This document shows positions 23,316 through 32,492 of a DNA stretch of 36,377 bases, in pieces. Numbering within the stretch: position 1 is the first letter of the stretch; every line of letters starts with the position of its first letter. A program made the translations under genes and the position numbers. Origin of the DNA: a virus. The notes below the pieces were generated by a model that worked only from the letters and a program-made list of their open reading frames with translations, had not been told where the DNA came from and searched no databases. The stretch is taken from positions 1-36,377 of IMG/VR virus record IMGVR_UViG_3300025889_000390; one strand, 5' to 3'.

Positions 23316-24626
23316 TTAGATGCCCAATCCTAGCCTAAATGGTGAGCATCCTGCATTACTCTCATAAGTGGCAGCTAAATCACCTGAGTAATCACCTGCA
23401 TATCTGCTCTGCTGATAGGTCAATGTTTGTCTCACAATATCATTGCCACTCACATCATAGACATTGGGGTCTACAGTGAGCTGAGCTGCAGGCAGCATGA
23501 TGGCACAGCCTAGACCATCACCCACAGGGCCTGTGCCAATAAGCACCTGGCGCACTGCTCGATTGAAGAAATCATCCTTGATGGTGGTATTGACTGAGCT
23601 TAGTGTGAGGCTCAACTCAACAGCCACATCTGTAATTTCCATATCACTCATGGCTAGAATGCTATTACTATGGCCCAATGGCGTGAGTGTATTGGTAACA
23701 GTCACAGAGAACTCCTCAGCATCGAGCGCCAAACGACCCTGCGTCTCACCTACAGTGGCATTAATTAGGCTAGCAGGTGAGCCACTTGAGAGCACTGCAT
23801 AAGCACCTCTAAAAAATGGCGCGTTGCCTGTGTTGTAGGATGGCTCAACAGGCCCTGCTGCGTTAGCATGATCATCAGTGATATATGCGCTCTGATAGGT
23901 AAACTCAGCCATTAAGCGCCCATTGTCTAAACTGATATTGAGTGATTCCAAAACACAGCCATAGGCATAAGTTCTAAAATTGTTGCCATCAATTCTGAAA
24001 GCCACGCTTGAGCCATATGTGCCTGCTGTGCCTCTGCTTGGCGTATACCATGTTTGCAAACCTCTCGCAGCTGTGTAGCTCGATGTGCTGAGCGCAGGGC
24101 TGATGGTGACATTGCCACCCCCACTAAGGTTGTGATTAGTCACAGCAGAATACTCAGCACGCCCACTGATAGAGGATGAGATGAGCGTGCCTATGTCAGA
24201 CTCAGCAAATGCACTAGCAGGGGTGAATGTGTTTGCATCCACTGCAGTAGTATTGCCTGTGAGGATTGAGGGCAATTGAGTGAGGAATCCTGCGCCCAAT
24301 AAATAGCCTAAATAGTTTGATGCGTAGGTATCTGCAGCAGTGCCAATGGTGGTGAGATCAACACGACAAACCACTGAGCCTGTGCGCCTCCTCACTCTAT
24401 TGCCAGAGCCATCATATACAGTATCAATCTCAGGAGGCACAAAGTATGGGCCATCACGCGCATCATTACGCTCTGAGATTACAGGCTCACCTGCAATCAC
24501 AATAGGATCACGCTCACAGGGGATTGAGATGAATGTGAGCCCTGATGCTGAGGGGATGCCATCAGAGCCTAATGAGCCAAATGCACTCTCTGATGCAATG
24601 CTGAGAGATCGATGTGTAACAGCCAT
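23316..24626 (-). CDS. Major tail tube protein
   Basis: This 436-residue beta-rich protein begins MAVTHRSLSIASESAFGSLG and is rich in Thr, Ser, Gly and Ala, with an insertion-like middle and a C-terminal segment (QTLTYQQSRYAGDYSGDLA) typical of tail-tube subunits. It lies between the tail terminator candidate and the chaperones, the standard position for the tube gene. GGAGG precedes the ATG. It is longer than many tube proteins, so an extra surface domain is likely. No sheath gene is found, indicating a non-contractile tail. Confidence 0.75.
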   Translation of the reverse strand: MAVTHRSLSIASESAFGSLGSDGIPSASGLTFISIPCERDPIVIAGEPVISERNDARDGPYFVPPEIDTVYDGSGNRVRRRTGSVVCRVDLTTIGTAADTYASNYLGYLLGAGFLTQLPSILTGNTTAVDANTFTPASAFAESDIGTLISSSISGRAEYSAVTNHNLSGGGNVTISPALSTSSYTAARGLQTWYTPSRGTAGTYGSSVAFRIDGNNFRTYAYGCVLESLNISLDNGRLMAEFTYQSAYITDDHANAAGPVEPSYNTGNAPFFRGAYAVLSSGSPASLINATVGETQGRLALDAEEFSVTVTNTLTPLGHSNSILAMSDMEITDVAVELSLTLSSVNTTIKDDFFNRAVRQVLIGTGPVGDGLGCAIMLPAAQLTVDPNVYDVSGNDIVRQTLTYQQSRYAGDYSGDLAATYESNAGCSPFRLGLGI

Positions 24627-24629
24627 TTT

Positions 24630-25094
24630 TTATGCCTCCAAATAAAGCAGATCAAACTGCATGGTAAAGATATGGGCGATAATATCGCCCTGTGCGTCTA
24701 GTATAGGGTCTAACATGGTGGGCAGTGGGATGAGTGAAACTATGCCAGTGGTAGCAGTCTGATAGTTTGGCCCTTTGAGTGTATCAATCAACTGTGATGC
24801 ATCCTCATTGATTAACCTCATCAGATAGCCCTGATCGTTTGGGATATCATAGCGCACTCTGCAATTGATGCGTGTGCGTTTTCTGCCACTGATGCCTGCC
24901 TGGCCATCATCTGTAGCAAATGCATCAATCTCTAGTGAGAAATATCTATTACTGTTTGGGCGATTCTCAAGCGCTGCCCCATATCCATTGCCCCTGCTTA
25001 CAGCGACATACCCATGATGAGAATCAGATTTAGGCGTGATGCTCTCGATGAGGTTTTCTAAAAATGTTAGCGCTGAAAATATGCCCTGACTCAT
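24630..25094 (-). CDS. Tail terminator / head-tail joining protein
   Basis: This 154-residue alpha/beta protein begins MSQGIFSALTFLENLIESI. It contains strands compatible with a tail-terminator ring subunit (RYFSLEIDAFATDDG; IAHIFTMQFDLLYLEA). It sits between a tail-completion-type protein and the tube gene and starts in an ATGA overlap. The assignment depends mainly on gene order and size. Confidence 0.6.
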   Translation of the reverse strand: MSQGIFSALTFLENLIESITPKSDSHHGYVAVSRGNGYGAALENRPNSNRYFSLEIDAFATDDGQAGISGRKRTRINCRVRYDIPNDQGYLMRLINEDASQLIDTLKGPNYQTATTGIVSLIPLPTMLDPILDAQGDIIAHIFTMQFDLLYLEA

Positions 25095-25603
25095 TTTGAT
25101 AGCCCTAATTTTTTACGCACCTCAATTTCAACAGTGCGAGTGAGTATTTTTACATCATCATCAGTGAGCCCTATAAACTCACGCTTATCATTTACATGAT
25201 AACCATAGCTCTGCACATGCTTGGTGAGGCCTATAGTAAATCTATCAACTGTGGCATCTAATACGATTAAATTATTCATCAGCTGCCCACTGAGCACTAG
25301 ATCAACCTCAGCACTATCATTGCCACCCCTGCGCCTGCTCTCTTCTTTATATTGTTTATAACCACCCTGATAATAAACTGAGCGCCCTGTGCGTGATGGT
25401 CTGCCACCTTTGGGGGCTAAACGTGCGCCACGCTTAGCTACATAGAGAGGCTTTTTAGAGTAATCAGCAAACGCCTCACCATTGGCATCTATGCCCTTTG
25501 ATGTGCGTAGCTTAATCGCTGCCAGAGTATTCTGAGCTAGTCTCAATGTATCCTGAGCTGACCACAGAGTGCGTGGTATTTTTATATCAACTGAGGCAGC
25601 CAT
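25091..25603 (-). CDS. Tail completion / neck protein
   Basis: This 170-residue basic protein has the layout of the gp10-like/virion-morphogenesis neck proteins: an N-terminal helix with a KIPRTLWSAQDTLRLAQNTL start, a flexible Lys/Arg/Gly-rich middle (KGIDANGEAFADYSKKPLY; RGARLAPKGGRPSRTGRSVYY), then LVLSGQLMNNLIV and a final helix. It would join head and tail. The start is a TGATG overlap with the upstream connector gene. Confidence 0.7.
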   Translation of the reverse strand: MAASVDIKIPRTLWSAQDTLRLAQNTLAAIKLRTSKGIDANGEAFADYSKKPLYVAKRGARLAPKGGRPSRTGRSVYYQGGYKQYKEESRRRGGNDSAEVDLVLSGQLMNNLIVLDATVDRFTIGLTKHVQSYGYHVNDKREFIGLTDDDVKILTRTVEIEVRKKLGLSK

Positions 25604-26559
25604 CAGTGTTTCATGCCCCTAGCAGGTGAAAAGAATTCATCATTAGAGCTCTTGATGTATGAGCGCCATGAGGCTCTAAAATCAGTGGATGAGCCACCTG
25701 TCTTTTTTACACTCTCCTCACCCTCATCAATCACGCCATCACCATCAGCATCTATGGCTACAGATTCAAGCGCTTTACTTAACAGCTCAGAGCACCTAGC
25801 CCTCATAGCATCTGCCATATCAAGCTGAGCGCTTTGCTCATAGATCAGAGCAGCTGAGCAATAGGCATGGGCTAGCTGAAATGATTGAGCATTGAAAACC
25901 TCATCCTCAGTGAGTTCATCAGCAAGCAAATGAGATCTGATGTGCATGGCTATCTCATCGAGTGCTGCTGAGATCTGTGGTGCAAAATCACTTTGCCTGC
26001 GTGGTATCATATCAGCAAGCTGAGCAAATGTGAGCACTAACGAATCATGATCTAGCCCTGTATCAAATGGGCGCAAAGTTACTTTGATTACGCCCTTTTC
26101 TGTCTGCTCTCGATTCTGTGAGCCTAGGTCTGCTGTATAGCTCACAGTGTAACTATAATAGCCATCAGTATCAGTGAGCTGAGCAGCTGTGAGTGTAGTG
26201 TAATACATAGGCACATGCAGAGTGGCAGCTGTGCTGAGATCAATCTCTCTAGGCAATGGCTCAGCCAATATGGCAGTAGTGCCTACTATGCGTGAGAGAG
26301 TCACTGCAAAATAGGTGTCTCCTGAGGTGATCACAAATGCCCTCTGCTGATCAGCCTGCAATGGGTCTGCCTCAGCGCTCAATGTGAGAGTGCGTCTATC
26401 TGTTGCAATGGCTGTGATCGATGAGTTAGCCCTGCTTTGAGTGAGGCCTACACTAATGGCAGCAGATGCACCAAACACCTGCAACGTCACTGCACCAGTG
26501 GTGGGGCGTGGCGCTGTCCACTGAAACATGTAATCATCATTACGCGCTACTTTGATCAT
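25603..26559 (-). CDS. Head-tail connector with N-terminal beta domain and EF-hand-like loop
   Basis: This 318-residue protein seems to be a fusion. The N-terminal 150 residues are an immunoglobulin-like beta region, and the rest is helical and resembles head-completion connectors (LAQLADMIPRRQSDFAPQIS; LAHAYCSAALIYEQSAQLD). Near residues 270-281 it has DADGDGVIDEGE, which matches the 12-residue EF-hand calcium loop at every ligand position. It overlaps both neighbours by 1-4 bases. The connector role is inferred from order (minor head gene before, neck gene after). Confidence 0.6.
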   Translation of the reverse strand: MIKVARNDDYMFQWTAPRPTTGAVTLQVFGASAAISVGLTQSRANSSITAIATDRRTLTLSAEADPLQADQQRAFVITSGDTYFAVTLSRIVGTTAILAEPLPREIDLSTAATLHVPMYYTTLTAAQLTDTDGYYSYTVSYTADLGSQNREQTEKGVIKVTLRPFDTGLDHDSLVLTFAQLADMIPRRQSDFAPQISAALDEIAMHIRSHLLADELTEDEVFNAQSFQLAHAYCSAALIYEQSAQLDMADAMRARCSELLSKALESVAIDADGDGVIDEGEESVKKTGGSSTDFRASWRSYIKSSNDEFFSPARGMKH

Positions 26560-27473
26560 CTTTTGCCCCCACTGTTAGCTTTGCCAATATCTGATGCTGA
26601 GGCCTGTGTAAGCTCAGCAGCCTCAATAAATGATTCTGTCACAGGTGACCATGAGTGCCTGCAGTTATACCCACCGCCTGATGTTTTGACTGCTAGCCCC
26701 TGCCCATTATTTAAACGCGCCATTTGTGTTTCTGTCACTACCTTATTCACAAGCGCTCTGCAAAATGGGCGTGTGATGCCATCGATGGGGCCTGTGTATA
26801 AATAATGATCTAGCCCTGCAGCTGCGCCTGCTATTGCAGTGATACCGCGCCCATATTGAGAGATTTTAGTTTTGATCTCTGTGAGCTGTCTGCCCTGCGC
26901 TCGACTCATGCGCACCTGCATATTGCTCATTACTGTATTGAGAGGCACTGCTGCATTGAGATCTCGCAGGCTATCTCTCACCGTTGTTTTAACTGTGGGT
27001 ATAACCACACCCTCAAAAATATCTGAGATTGTTTGAGTCTGTAGTGTTTCAACATCTGAGGCTATTAGCCCCATGTTAAACTGTGGATCTACAGCGCTCA
27101 GTGTTTTATTAACAGCCTCATTAATGCGTTGCTGTTGAGTTATAAACCCATCAATCGCATCACCTAGGCCACCTGTAATCAACAGCTCAAGCAATTGCTC
27201 ATCTGTTGCCTGTAGTATCACATTAGGCCCTGCACTCTGTACAGTGGCCTCAATGGTATCTAGTAGAGATGAGACTGCAGTGTTTAGTGCAGCCTCAAAC
27301 TCTCTCTCTGCTCTCACCTCAGCCTGTATTTGATCACGCCTTGCTCTAATCAATGTGGCCATCACGCCTGTGGCGTTTTTAGCCTGCCTAGTCAGATCAT
27401 CAATAGCGATCTGATCAGCATCTGCCTCAGCAAGTAGCTGAGCATGTTGGGCAGCACCACAAACACAGAGCAT
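26556..27473 (-). CDS. Minor head protein (head-morphogenesis type)
   Basis: This 305-residue protein is mainly helical. Its C-terminal part reads YTGPIDGITRPFCRALVNKV and then GGYNCRHSWSPVTE, the conserved T-R-x-F-C...GGxxCRHxW pattern of phage minor head/morphogenesis proteins. The Cys and His could bind metal. The N-terminus contains an odd Cys-containing start (MLCVCGAAQH) without a clear SD, so the start is uncertain. It lies directly after the major capsid gene and overlaps the connector gene by ATGA. Confidence 0.7.
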   Translation of the reverse strand: MLCVCGAAQHAQLLAEADADQIAIDDLTRQAKNATGVMATLIRARRDQIQAEVRAEREFEAALNTAVSSLLDTIEATVQSAGPNVILQATDEQLLELLITGGLGDAIDGFITQQQRINEAVNKTLSAVDPQFNMGLIASDVETLQTQTISDIFEGVVIPTVKTTVRDSLRDLNAAVPLNTVMSNMQVRMSRAQGRQLTEIKTKISQYGRGITAIAGAAAGLDHYLYTGPIDGITRPFCRALVNKVVTETQMARLNNGQGLAVKTSGGGYNCRHSWSPVTESFIEAAELTQASASDIGKANSGGKR

Positions 27474-27482
27474 GGCGATTCA

Positions 27483-28469
27483 TCAACAGCCTGTTAGGAC
27501 GTGGCCTAGTGTGCCATCAACCGCATGGAAGGTGTTGACCTCTTCACCCCAAACATAACGTCTTGTTTTGTCGAGGCTATCATATTGGCCTGCCACCATA
27601 TCAGAGAAGCGCAAATCAAGTGCAGCCACAGGCATGCCCTTTACATTGCCAGACTTTTGCACAATCGCATCAGAGCCTCTGAGGATACCCATAAAGCATT
27701 TAGTACCATCCCAAATAGCTGCTTCTGATGAGGTTGCGCCAGGTACTGCAGTCTCTCTGAGCGCTTGCCCTACATAAATGTTAGGGATACCAAGCACATC
27801 ACGCAGTACAGAAAGCACTGCCTCATCATTAAGAATCTGATTACCTGATGCAATGCCTGCAGTGCTATCACCAACATAGCCACGCACCTCAGGGTTTTTG
27901 GCTAGGTCACGAAAACAAGCACGTCCCAAAATAAGGGTGTCCGGATTGATGCCATGAGCTGCTGCAAACACAGTGTCTTTAAGGTCAAACAGGTATGAGA
28001 GAGGCTCTGAGCCTGCTGCGCCAAATGCTGCAGATGCTGCTGATGTGGTGAATGTGCTAGTGTTAAATAGCACATCTGCTAGTCTTTTCTCTCGGTCGAG
28101 CTTGAGAACTCGCGCAACCTTTCGAGCAATACGCGCCTCTTCATTGCCAGGATATTGGCTATCAAAGATATCCTCCATTGCAATGCTATCAGATGCGCTG
28201 TAGATCTTGGCCTTGAAGGTTTGGCTTGAGCGATCAAAGCCCCCAATCATAGCGCGTGATGCACCTGGTGCTCTTTCGAGATCAAGCCCTGCAGCTGCGC
28301 CCATGAAATTGCGCGTCTCTTCTAATAAGAGAGTGCCTGAGCGCTCAGGTATTTTGATGCTCTCAATGCACTTGTCTGCGATGAGCTGATTATCTGATGG
28401 CACTGCCTCAGCAACTAGGCCACTGAGGATCTGATCAACAGGATGTAAATTAGAGTATGATGATGCCAT
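27483..28469 (-). CDS. Major capsid protein
   Basis: This 328-residue protein begins MASSYSNLHPVDQILSGLVA and has the plan of HK97-fold capsid proteins of the Mu-like/P22-distant type: an N-terminal arm, an axial domain, a long helix (EEARIARKVARVLKLDREKRLADVLF) and FRDLAKNPEVRGYVG. AGGAG lies about 9 bases before the ATG, the strongest SD in this region, in keeping with high expression. It follows the protease/scaffold and decoration genes in the usual order. Confidence 0.85.
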   Translation of the reverse strand: MASSYSNLHPVDQILSGLVAEAVPSDNQLIADKCIESIKIPERSGTLLLEETRNFMGAAAGLDLERAPGASRAMIGGFDRSSQTFKAKIYSASDSIAMEDIFDSQYPGNEEARIARKVARVLKLDREKRLADVLFNTSTFTTSAASAAFGAAGSEPLSYLFDLKDTVFAAAHGINPDTLILGRACFRDLAKNPEVRGYVGDSTAGIASGNQILNDEAVLSVLRDVLGIPNIYVGQALRETAVPGATSSEAAIWDGTKCFMGILRGSDAIVQKSGNVKGMPVAALDLRFSDMVAGQYDSLDKTRRYVWGEEVNTFHAVDGTLGHVLTGC

Positions 28470-28484
28470 GTGGTTTATCTCCTA

Positions 28485-28874
28485 TTAGGCATTGAGGCTG
28501 CTAGGGCCAAAGAAATACACAAAGCCCTGCTCGTTAGCATTAACCTGTGTTTGATTGATGTTAGGCAATAGGCGTGCAATTGGGTAAAAAGTCACATCTG
28601 CAGCCTCACAGGGTTGCAGCTTGCCATTGGTAGCAGCAGAGAGAATTGGCGTAGTCTCATCAATTGCCTCTGATGCAATCATACGAGTGATGCCATGCAC
28701 CAAAACCTCAACAGCATCACCAGTGGCACATGCACGCTGTGCCACACCTACCACCTTGTTATCAGTAGCAGCATCAGTGATGACAATCTTGCCTGCACTG
28801 TCCATAGAGACAACAGCAAACTCAGTGATGGCCTCAGCAGCCACAAAACTCATGATGTTATTATTAGTGCTCAT
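28485..28874 (-). CDS. Capsid decoration protein (DUF2190-like)
   Basis: This 129-residue beta-rich protein has the pattern of small phage decoration proteins: EAITEFAVVSMDSAGKIVI, then VVGVAQRACATGDAVEVLVH and a C-terminal FGPSSLNA. It lies between the protease/scaffold gene and the major capsid gene, the usual place. GGAGG, overlapping the previous stop, serves as SD. It would bind the capsid outer surface and stabilise the head. Confidence 0.75.
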   Translation of the reverse strand: MSTNNNIMSFVAAEAITEFAVVSMDSAGKIVITDAATDNKVVGVAQRACATGDAVEVLVHGITRMIASEAIDETTPILSAATNGKLQPCEAADVTFYPIARLLPNINQTQVNANEQGFVYFFGPSSLNA

Positions 28875-28879
28875 ATGGG

Positions 28880-30460
28880 TTAGCCTCCAAATGCTTGAGC
28901 GTAGTAGTCAGGGTTATCCTGTCGAAATTGATTTAATGCCTCAGAGTATGTAAGGCCCTTTTCTGCCTGCAACTCTTGAACACGCCTATTTAAAGTGGCC
29001 TTTGTGATTTCCTCACCTGATGCGCCATGCCCAATCTGAGTGAGAGGCACTGCACTATTAGCAGGGCGCTCAGAAAACATCTGCCAAAATTCAGGCTGTA
29101 GCTCACGCATAGCAAATGCACTGTGCGCAACCTTCTCCTCATTGGGTGTGATGCGCCCCTCTCTCAAGAGAGCGCCAACAGCCTCACGCGCTAAAACTGC
29201 GCGCTTCTCAGCCTCAATGGCCTCAATACGCTCAGATAGCTTATTATTAGCCTCACGCAATGATTGTACCTCAGAGAGTAGCGTTGACTCTGAGAGCTTC
29301 TCACTCATGGCATAGCCTTTTTTCTTTTCTTCCTCAGTCATTTGCTCGGCCTCATCAACAGGCTCATCAGTGACCTCCTCAGCCATCTGCTCGGCCTCAT
29401 CCTCAGCCTCTACAAGTTTGGCCTCATTATCTGCGGCCATCTCTGCAATTTTGTTTTCGAGTTCACGCACCATCTCATCCTTAGCAATGAGCATAGCGCG
29501 CAAATCCTCAACAGACATAGACTCTAGATTATCAATCATAGATATCCTTTCATTGAGTGTAACCCTGCTGATTTTGTCATGTGATTGCGCAGGGCGTGGG
29601 GTTAAAGTGATTGCGAGTAATTGAGCAGTGCCAATGAGTGCCCCACCATCTCTAGTGTAGACCTCACCACAAATAAACTCAGGGGATGACCAAAGCACCC
29701 CACCTGCGTTTTTAACTACACTTAGGCCGCGCTCATTATATGCAGGCACTGCATAAAGGCCATCATGCCTCAGCTCTAAATCAATGATGAGGCCCAAAGC
29801 ATTGCCGCTCTCAGGTGGCGCAGGTGGGCCCCCATTGAATGGGCTAGTAGCATGTTGCCAGTCTATAATCACAGGGTCTGCAAATCTGCGTTTGCGATAA
29901 ACTCGCACCATCTCAGTGAGCATGGCAAGATCGATCTCTTGACCAATATGTTCACCGCTCATGCGTGAACTTACCTGACCTAGCGCTAGGGTTTTAAATG
30001 CCCTGCCAATAGTCAGCCCCTCTGGCACTTCATATGTGGGGACAGGCTCAGCGATCTGCACCGCCTCACCATAGGCTCTGAGTGCTGTAGTTTTCTCATC
30101 TGCTGTTTTCATCTGCGTTAAAACTTTCTTGGCCCATGTATAGCCCTCATCACCTCCCCATCCCATCCAAGCCTGCCACCCTTTGCCCTGATCATCCCAA
30201 GTTGACCCCTGCTTATCAATCTCATGGCGCGTAAAATATGCCACCATGCGCTTGATGGTATCAGGGCTGAGTGTTTTACCGTTGGCTAAATCACGCGCAC
30301 GTGCAATGCCTGTGGGTGTCATCCCTCTGTTAGATGCAGCCTTATCTGCTCTCACCTCAAGTGCACGTTTGGCATTTGCCTGCACGCCCTTTGGGGGCTC
30401 AAATGAGATGTGGCTATATTTATTAGGTATGCTGAGTTTAATTTTAATACGCCTAGCCAT
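28880..30460 (-). CDS. Head protease and scaffold fusion (Mu I-like)
   Basis: This 526-residue protein has three parts. Residues 1-110 are a conserved phage module (SFEPPKGVQANAKRALEVR, GIARARDLANGKTLSPDTIK, WMGWGGDEGYTWAKK). Residues about 145-320 match Mu I-type head maturation proteases (DWQHATSPFNGGPPAPPESG, ALGLIIDLELRHDGLYAVP, YNERGLSVVKNAGGVLWSSP). From about 330 there is an acidic, Glu-rich coiled coil and a C-terminal domain expected of a scaffold. It overlaps the portal gene by 8 bases and precedes the decoration and capsid genes. Confidence 0.8.
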   Translation of the reverse strand: MARRIKIKLSIPNKYSHISFEPPKGVQANAKRALEVRADKAASNRGMTPTGIARARDLANGKTLSPDTIKRMVAYFTRHEIDKQGSTWDDQGKGWQAWMGWGGDEGYTWAKKVLTQMKTADEKTTALRAYGEAVQIAEPVPTYEVPEGLTIGRAFKTLALGQVSSRMSGEHIGQEIDLAMLTEMVRVYRKRRFADPVIIDWQHATSPFNGGPPAPPESGNALGLIIDLELRHDGLYAVPAYNERGLSVVKNAGGVLWSSPEFICGEVYTRDGGALIGTAQLLAITLTPRPAQSHDKISRVTLNERISMIDNLESMSVEDLRAMLIAKDEMVRELENKIAEMAADNEAKLVEAEDEAEQMAEEVTDEPVDEAEQMTEEEKKKGYAMSEKLSESTLLSEVQSLREANNKLSERIEAIEAEKRAVLAREAVGALLREGRITPNEEKVAHSAFAMRELQPEFWQMFSERPANSAVPLTQIGHGASGEEITKATLNRRVQELQAEKGLTYSEALNQFRQDNPDYYAQAFGG

Positions 30461-31868
30461 TGCGCCTGCTCCTCACTAGACGCTCAGCAAATGCACCAAG
30501 GCTGCCACCTGTTGATGCTGTGCGCTCACTCGCTGTACGCTGTGCCTCCTCAGGCAAATCACCTGCGCCTAGCCTCTCTCTGATAGCACGCTCGAGCTCA
30601 TCATCTGGCGTGAGTATACCTGCCTGTACAAGCTGAGGCAACATGGCCATGCTATCTGCTAAATCATCAGTATCTAGGCCTGTGTGTGTTAGGCGTGGCA
30701 ATTTTGATGGGTCTATAGCGCCATAGTTCCAACGCACCAAACGACCAATAGTGCCACCCCCTCTGCGATCAATGCCACTAATCTGAGAGGCTACCAAATC
30801 ACACAGATTGATAGCTGCACGTCTAAACACGCTGAGATGTATCTCACCCACTGAGCGTGCACCTGTCTCAGTGTTGCCTAGGTCTGCAAACTGAGTAAGA
30901 AAAGCAGAGGCAATCTGTGAATCACATTTATTGATGATATCTAGAGGCCCCTGTGCATAGAGGTTAGGCTGTTGAGCATATGAATCAAACTTTACTGCTG
31001 CAGTCTCTACTAAATAGCTCTGCTCTGTGCTGAGAAAAGCCTGCGCTTGTGCCTCTGCATCATCGATCATAGCAGTGATATCAGCATCAGTGAGGCCCAA
31101 TGCCTCAGCCTGTGACCTGTCTACAGTAATTTTAGGCGTAGGCACTGCCCATCTATCGAGCCCCACACACATGAGATTTGATGCGCGTTGCTTGGTGCGC
31201 CACCACCACCACACAGGGCGCAACATGCCCACGCCCTCAAAGTTTGAGCCTGTTTTATTGAGGGTGAGCAATAGCAGCTTATTTGATGGTATGGGCTCAG
31301 GGGCTACTGATGAGCCCACAATATTCTGCATCACGCCATCGAGCTGCTGAGAGTCACGGCTCAGCCACCTATTATGCGCTGATGGCTCACGGTCTGCATA
31401 TTGATCTAGCCAAACTCTGATGCGCCCCTCACTATCGGGCCCTACTCTATAGACCTCCTCAGCGTATCTATAACCCAAGGGGATAAACTCAAATAGATAT
31501 GCCAGCTGCTCCTCAAAGCTCAGAGACATTTGCCCTGCATAGCCATCAAATCCATAGGCCTCATTTGCAAAGCGCGCTAGCTCATCAGCAATAGCATCAC
31601 CCTCAATGCCAGGCTCAAAACGCCATGATGCGCTGAGCAGTGTTTGCCTCAGCATATGCCATGAGCGCCGAACAATAGGATCAGTCCTCAGCATCTCCTC
31701 AGCCTCATGCACCCATGAGAGGCCTGTGAGCTGTGGGTTTTGTTCTTTGCCTGTGATAGTGCCACCACTGAGCTGAGTGCCAGTGATACCACGCACGCCA
31801 AAGCGTGGGGCTATTGCTCTCATGTGGCGTGGGTTTCGCTCATCTATATTCATGGCATCCCTGCTCAT
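30453..31868 (-). CDS. Portal protein (Mu gp29 / DUF935-like)
   Basis: This portal of up to 471 residues has LRTDPIVRRSWHMLRQTLLS followed by ASWRFEPG, the signature N-terminal pattern of Mu-type portals. Next are FEFIPLGYRYAEEVYRV, then PNLYAQGPLDIINKCDSQIA and the helical C-terminus. It forms the dodecameric DNA channel at one capsid vertex. The start is uncertain: ATG at 31868, or ATG at 31853 (MNIDERN) with AGGGA four bases upstream. It is the first gene after the promoter at 31901-31929. Confidence 0.82.
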   Translation of the reverse strand: MSRDAMNIDERNPRHMRAIAPRFGVRGITGTQLSGGTITGKEQNPQLTGLSWVHEAEEMLRTDPIVRRSWHMLRQTLLSASWRFEPGIEGDAIADELARFANEAYGFDGYAGQMSLSFEEQLAYLFEFIPLGYRYAEEVYRVGPDSEGRIRVWLDQYADREPSAHNRWLSRDSQQLDGVMQNIVGSSVAPEPIPSNKLLLLTLNKTGSNFEGVGMLRPVWWWWRTKQRASNLMCVGLDRWAVPTPKITVDRSQAEALGLTDADITAMIDDAEAQAQAFLSTEQSYLVETAAVKFDSYAQQPNLYAQGPLDIINKCDSQIASAFLTQFADLGNTETGARSVGEIHLSVFRRAAINLCDLVASQISGIDRRGGGTIGRLVRWNYGAIDPSKLPRLTHTGLDTDDLADSMAMLPQLVQAGILTPDDELERAIRERLGAGDLPEEAQRTASERTASTGGSLGAFAERLVRSRRNG

Positions 31869-31900
31869 CTATTTGCGCACTATAACTCTGTTTAGCATTT

Positions 31901-31929
31901 ATCATATGTGAGATTATAGATTTTATCAA
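31901..31929 (-). promoter_or_regulatory. Late promoter for the head gene operon
   Basis: On the minus strand TTGATA (31929-31924), a 17-base spacer and TATGAT (31906-31901) give the best sigma70 match in the window, about 33 bases before the portal start. It separates the methyltransferase-cyclase-2TM cassette from the head genes. A small palindrome (CACAGC/GCTGTG, 31994-32007) lies between the cassette end and this promoter and could help stop upstream transcription. Confidence 0.7.
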
Positions 31930-32027
31930 CACCCTCTGCTAATCTCAGCATGCTCATGGTATGCAATCGAACAAACGCATTTAACCATAAACACACAGCT
32001 GGCTGTGATACAGGGGCCATGAGCATT

Positions 32028-32492
32028 TTATGTCCATCTCTGCACGTCAGGATGTAGGATAACCTCATCCTCTGTGGGTGGCGTTACAGGTGAGCCACTG
32101 AGCATGCTGAGCTTTTCAATGATGGTGGTTTGCAATGTCAACAAATGATCATGTTTAATCTGCATTTGAATCTGTGCATCTCTGAGCCTAGCAATAAGTG
32201 CCTCTCTATCTGAGTTAGCTGAGGCTAATTTGTCTTTAAGCTCCTCAACCTCTGAGGGGTCACGCCCTGAGGCAATGGCCATCATCGATGAGATACTGCC
32301 TGTGATCACACCTAGTATGCCAATTAACACATCACGATTCTCATCTACTATTTTTACATAGGTTAGAAATAGGATGAGGCCCACCACCATGCATAGAAAT
32401 ACCACACTAAACCACCACCCCCTGCGCGCTTTCTCTGTTTGCGTGAATTCTTTATGGCTCTGCATCTGTGGCTTTGGCTGTTTGTCGCTCAT
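32028..32492 (-). CDS. Two-helix membrane protein with coiled coil, partner of the cyclase
   Basis: This is a 154-residue protein. A polar N-terminus is followed by two membrane helices (about 26-48, WWFSVVFLCMVVGLILFLTY; about 55-75, VLIGILGVITGSISSMMAIA) with a short loop between. A long coiled coil (about 78-130) and a Pro/Glu-rich tail follow, probably cytoplasmic. No cyclic-nucleotide-binding domain is visible. The start is the ATG in an ATGA overlap with the cyclase stop (an in-frame start 51 bases upstream is less likely), so the two are translationally coupled. It could be the cyclase's effector, regulator or membrane scaffold; holin-like activity is an alternative. Confidence 0.7.
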   Translation of the reverse strand: MSDKQPKPQMQSHKEFTQTEKARRGWWFSVVFLCMVVGLILFLTYVKIVDENRDVLIGILGVITGSISSMMAIASGRDPSEVEELKDKLASANSDREALIARLRDAQIQMQIKHDHLLTLQTTIIEKLSMLSGSPVTPPTEDEVILHPDVQRWT

